Part shown: in pieces, positions 4,750 to 5,579 of the stretch
How the letters are laid out: the number at the start of each line of letters is the position of its first letter
How positions within the stretch are numbered: position 1 is the stretch's first letter
Assembly (NCBI GenBank): GCA_946480545.1
Contig: CAMLKY010000173.1
Span: 1 to 5,579, forward strand
Length of the DNA: 5,579 nt
Direction of reading: 5' to 3'
DNA from: an uncultured Acidobacteriota bacterium
GTDB taxonomy: Bacteria > Acidobacteriota > Blastocatellia > Pyrinomonadales > Pyrinomonadaceae
Program-made: the position numbers and the translations under genes
Notes under the pieces: model-generated
The model's input: only the letters and a program-made list of their open reading frames with translations
Database searches by the model: none
What the model was told of the DNA's origin: nothing

Positions 4750-5579
4750 TCACCTGAACCGGAACTTCGCCAGGTGATCGGTGTTGTCGTTCAACCGGAC
4801 AATCAGCATGCGACAAGTTCCGCGCCATGATCTCTCGGTTTTCCAGATGTAGCTGTACTGCCCCGTAGTCGGGTTGTAGCTCAGGGTGCTGTTGCCCGAT
4901 GCGACGGTTTCTTCGATCACGACGCCGGGTTCGGTTGAGTCGCAGGCGATCTGACTGGAGACCGGATACCCGGGTGCGAGGACCGACCCGCCCTGGTTTC
5001 CGCCGAGCGTGAATTTCAGGGCCACCGCTCCGCCGGCGCTTACTAAGTTCAAACCCGGCAGGTTTTCCACGGGTTGGAAAAAGCCTGCGAAGTCGTACAC
5101 GACGTTGTAGGTGTGCGTCGCGGTCACGGTGTTGCCGGCATTGTCGCTGGCGGTGACTGTGAATGTATGACTGCCCACCGTTCCCGTATCGATCGGGGAA
5201 CCATTCGCAACCGTTGCCGTGCAAGTGGCGATTCCCGAACCGCCCGCTTCATCCTGACACGAGTAAGAGGCTTGCACGGATTGTCCCTTCGTGTAGGTCA
5301 CGCCGTTCGCCGGAGTAGTGATGGAGACCGTCGGGTCAGTCGTGTCGGTAGGCGGAGAGACGGGCCCGTACCACGACGGGCTATACCCTCCGAACAGCGT
5401 CAGGCGCGTCACGCCGCCCGATCCGTCCGCGTTCATCGTATAGATGTCACCCGAACCGCCATCGCGCCTCGAGGAAAAAACTATCTTCGTTCCATCCGGG
5501 CTGAACGATGCTTCGTCGTCGGTCCCGGTGGAGGGCAATCGAGTCACGTTCGCACCGTCGGCGTTCATGACGTACAGCT
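4750..5579 (-). CDS. C-terminal part of a PD40 beta-propeller / Ig-like / PxKF-domain protein, N-terminus beyond window
   Basis: The reading frame is open to the right edge, so the true start lies outside and ATG 5568 is internal; it lies in the repeat phrase 'LYVMNADG' that recurs as '[10 protein letters not shown]'. Counting from that Met, residues 1-66 hold TolB/PD40-type propeller repeats ([21 protein letters not shown], then [15 protein letters not shown]). A low-complexity linker ([11 protein letters not shown], 69-79) leads to an Ig-like domain about 80-156 ([36 protein letters not shown]) with a cysteine pair at 104 and 116. The last ~115 residues (158-272) look like a PxKF domain ([42 protein letters not shown]...H.AKF.F) with Cys209 and Cys252. 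The product should be exported, inferred from domain type and Cys pattern since the signal peptide is not in view. Ligand or role unknown. Confidence 0.85.
   Translation of the reverse strand, partial: LYVMNADGANVTRLPSTGTDDEASFSPDGTKIVFSSRRDGGSGDIYTMNADGSGGVTRLTLFGGYSPSWYGPVSPPTDTTDPTVSITTPANGVTYTKGQSVQASYSCQDEAGGSGIATCTATVANGSPIDTGTVGSHTFTVTASDNAGNTVTATHTYNVVYDFAGFFQPVENLPGLNLVSAGGAVALKFTLGGNQGGSVLAPGYPVSSQIACDSTEPGVVIEETVASGNSTLSYNPTTGQYSYIWKTERSWRGTCRMLIVRLNDNTDHLAKFRFR

Overview
The window reads as a chromosomal piece from a moderately GC-rich, Gram-negative-type soil or environmental bacterium, most plausibly an Acidobacteriota member such as Blastocatellia. This assignment is an inference. 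It rests on the gene types (PD40/Ig-like/PxKF secreted protein, SRPBCC with its ArsR-type partner, DUF899) and on intergenic DNA full of GCGGATC- and CACGAA-type dispersed repeats. No marker gene is present to fix the taxonomy.

Layout: (1) 1-2062, minus strand: a large soluble hybrid sensor histidine kinase (PAS-GAF-HisKA-HATPase-receiver) that runs off the left edge inside its receiver domain. (2) 2063-2291: a divergent intergenic region with a consensus -35 box and a perfect 16-bp palindrome, GTAACTATATAGTTAC, just ahead of the next gene. (3) 2292-2738, plus: an SRPBCC/AHSA1-type ligand-binding protein. (4) 2739-3010: repeat DNA, made of a 158-bp element with 18-bp inverted ends and then three hairpins in a row; the last hairpin contains the ribosome-binding site of the next gene. 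(5) 3011-3331, plus: an ArsR-family winged-helix regulator of the kind normally encoded beside SRPBCC genes. (6) 3332-3610: more repeat DNA (GCGGAT-type, inverted AACCACCA arms, three CACGAATAAGA units). (7) 3611-4354 and 4342-4596, plus: a DUF899 thioredoxin-like protein with a CVGC motif, overlapping by 13 bases an 84-residue two-helix membrane protein with a KCPLC motif. (8) 4597-4749: a convergent intergenic region with a 14-bp perfect hairpin. (9) 4750-5579, minus: the C-terminal part of an exported beta-propeller/Ig-like/PxKF protein, cut by the right edge.

Working model: the ArsR-type regulator probably binds the palindrome at the SRPBCC promoter, and SRPBCC, ArsR and DUF899 may form one regulon, as these families often lie together. 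DUF899 and the small cysteine-bearing membrane protein are translationally coupled and may form a thiol-redox pair. The kinase and the propeller protein are separate units on the other strand. The most unusual aspects are the density and variety of repeats between what would normally be compact operon genes, the hairpin-embedded ribosome-binding site of the regulator, and the DUF899/membrane-protein pair.
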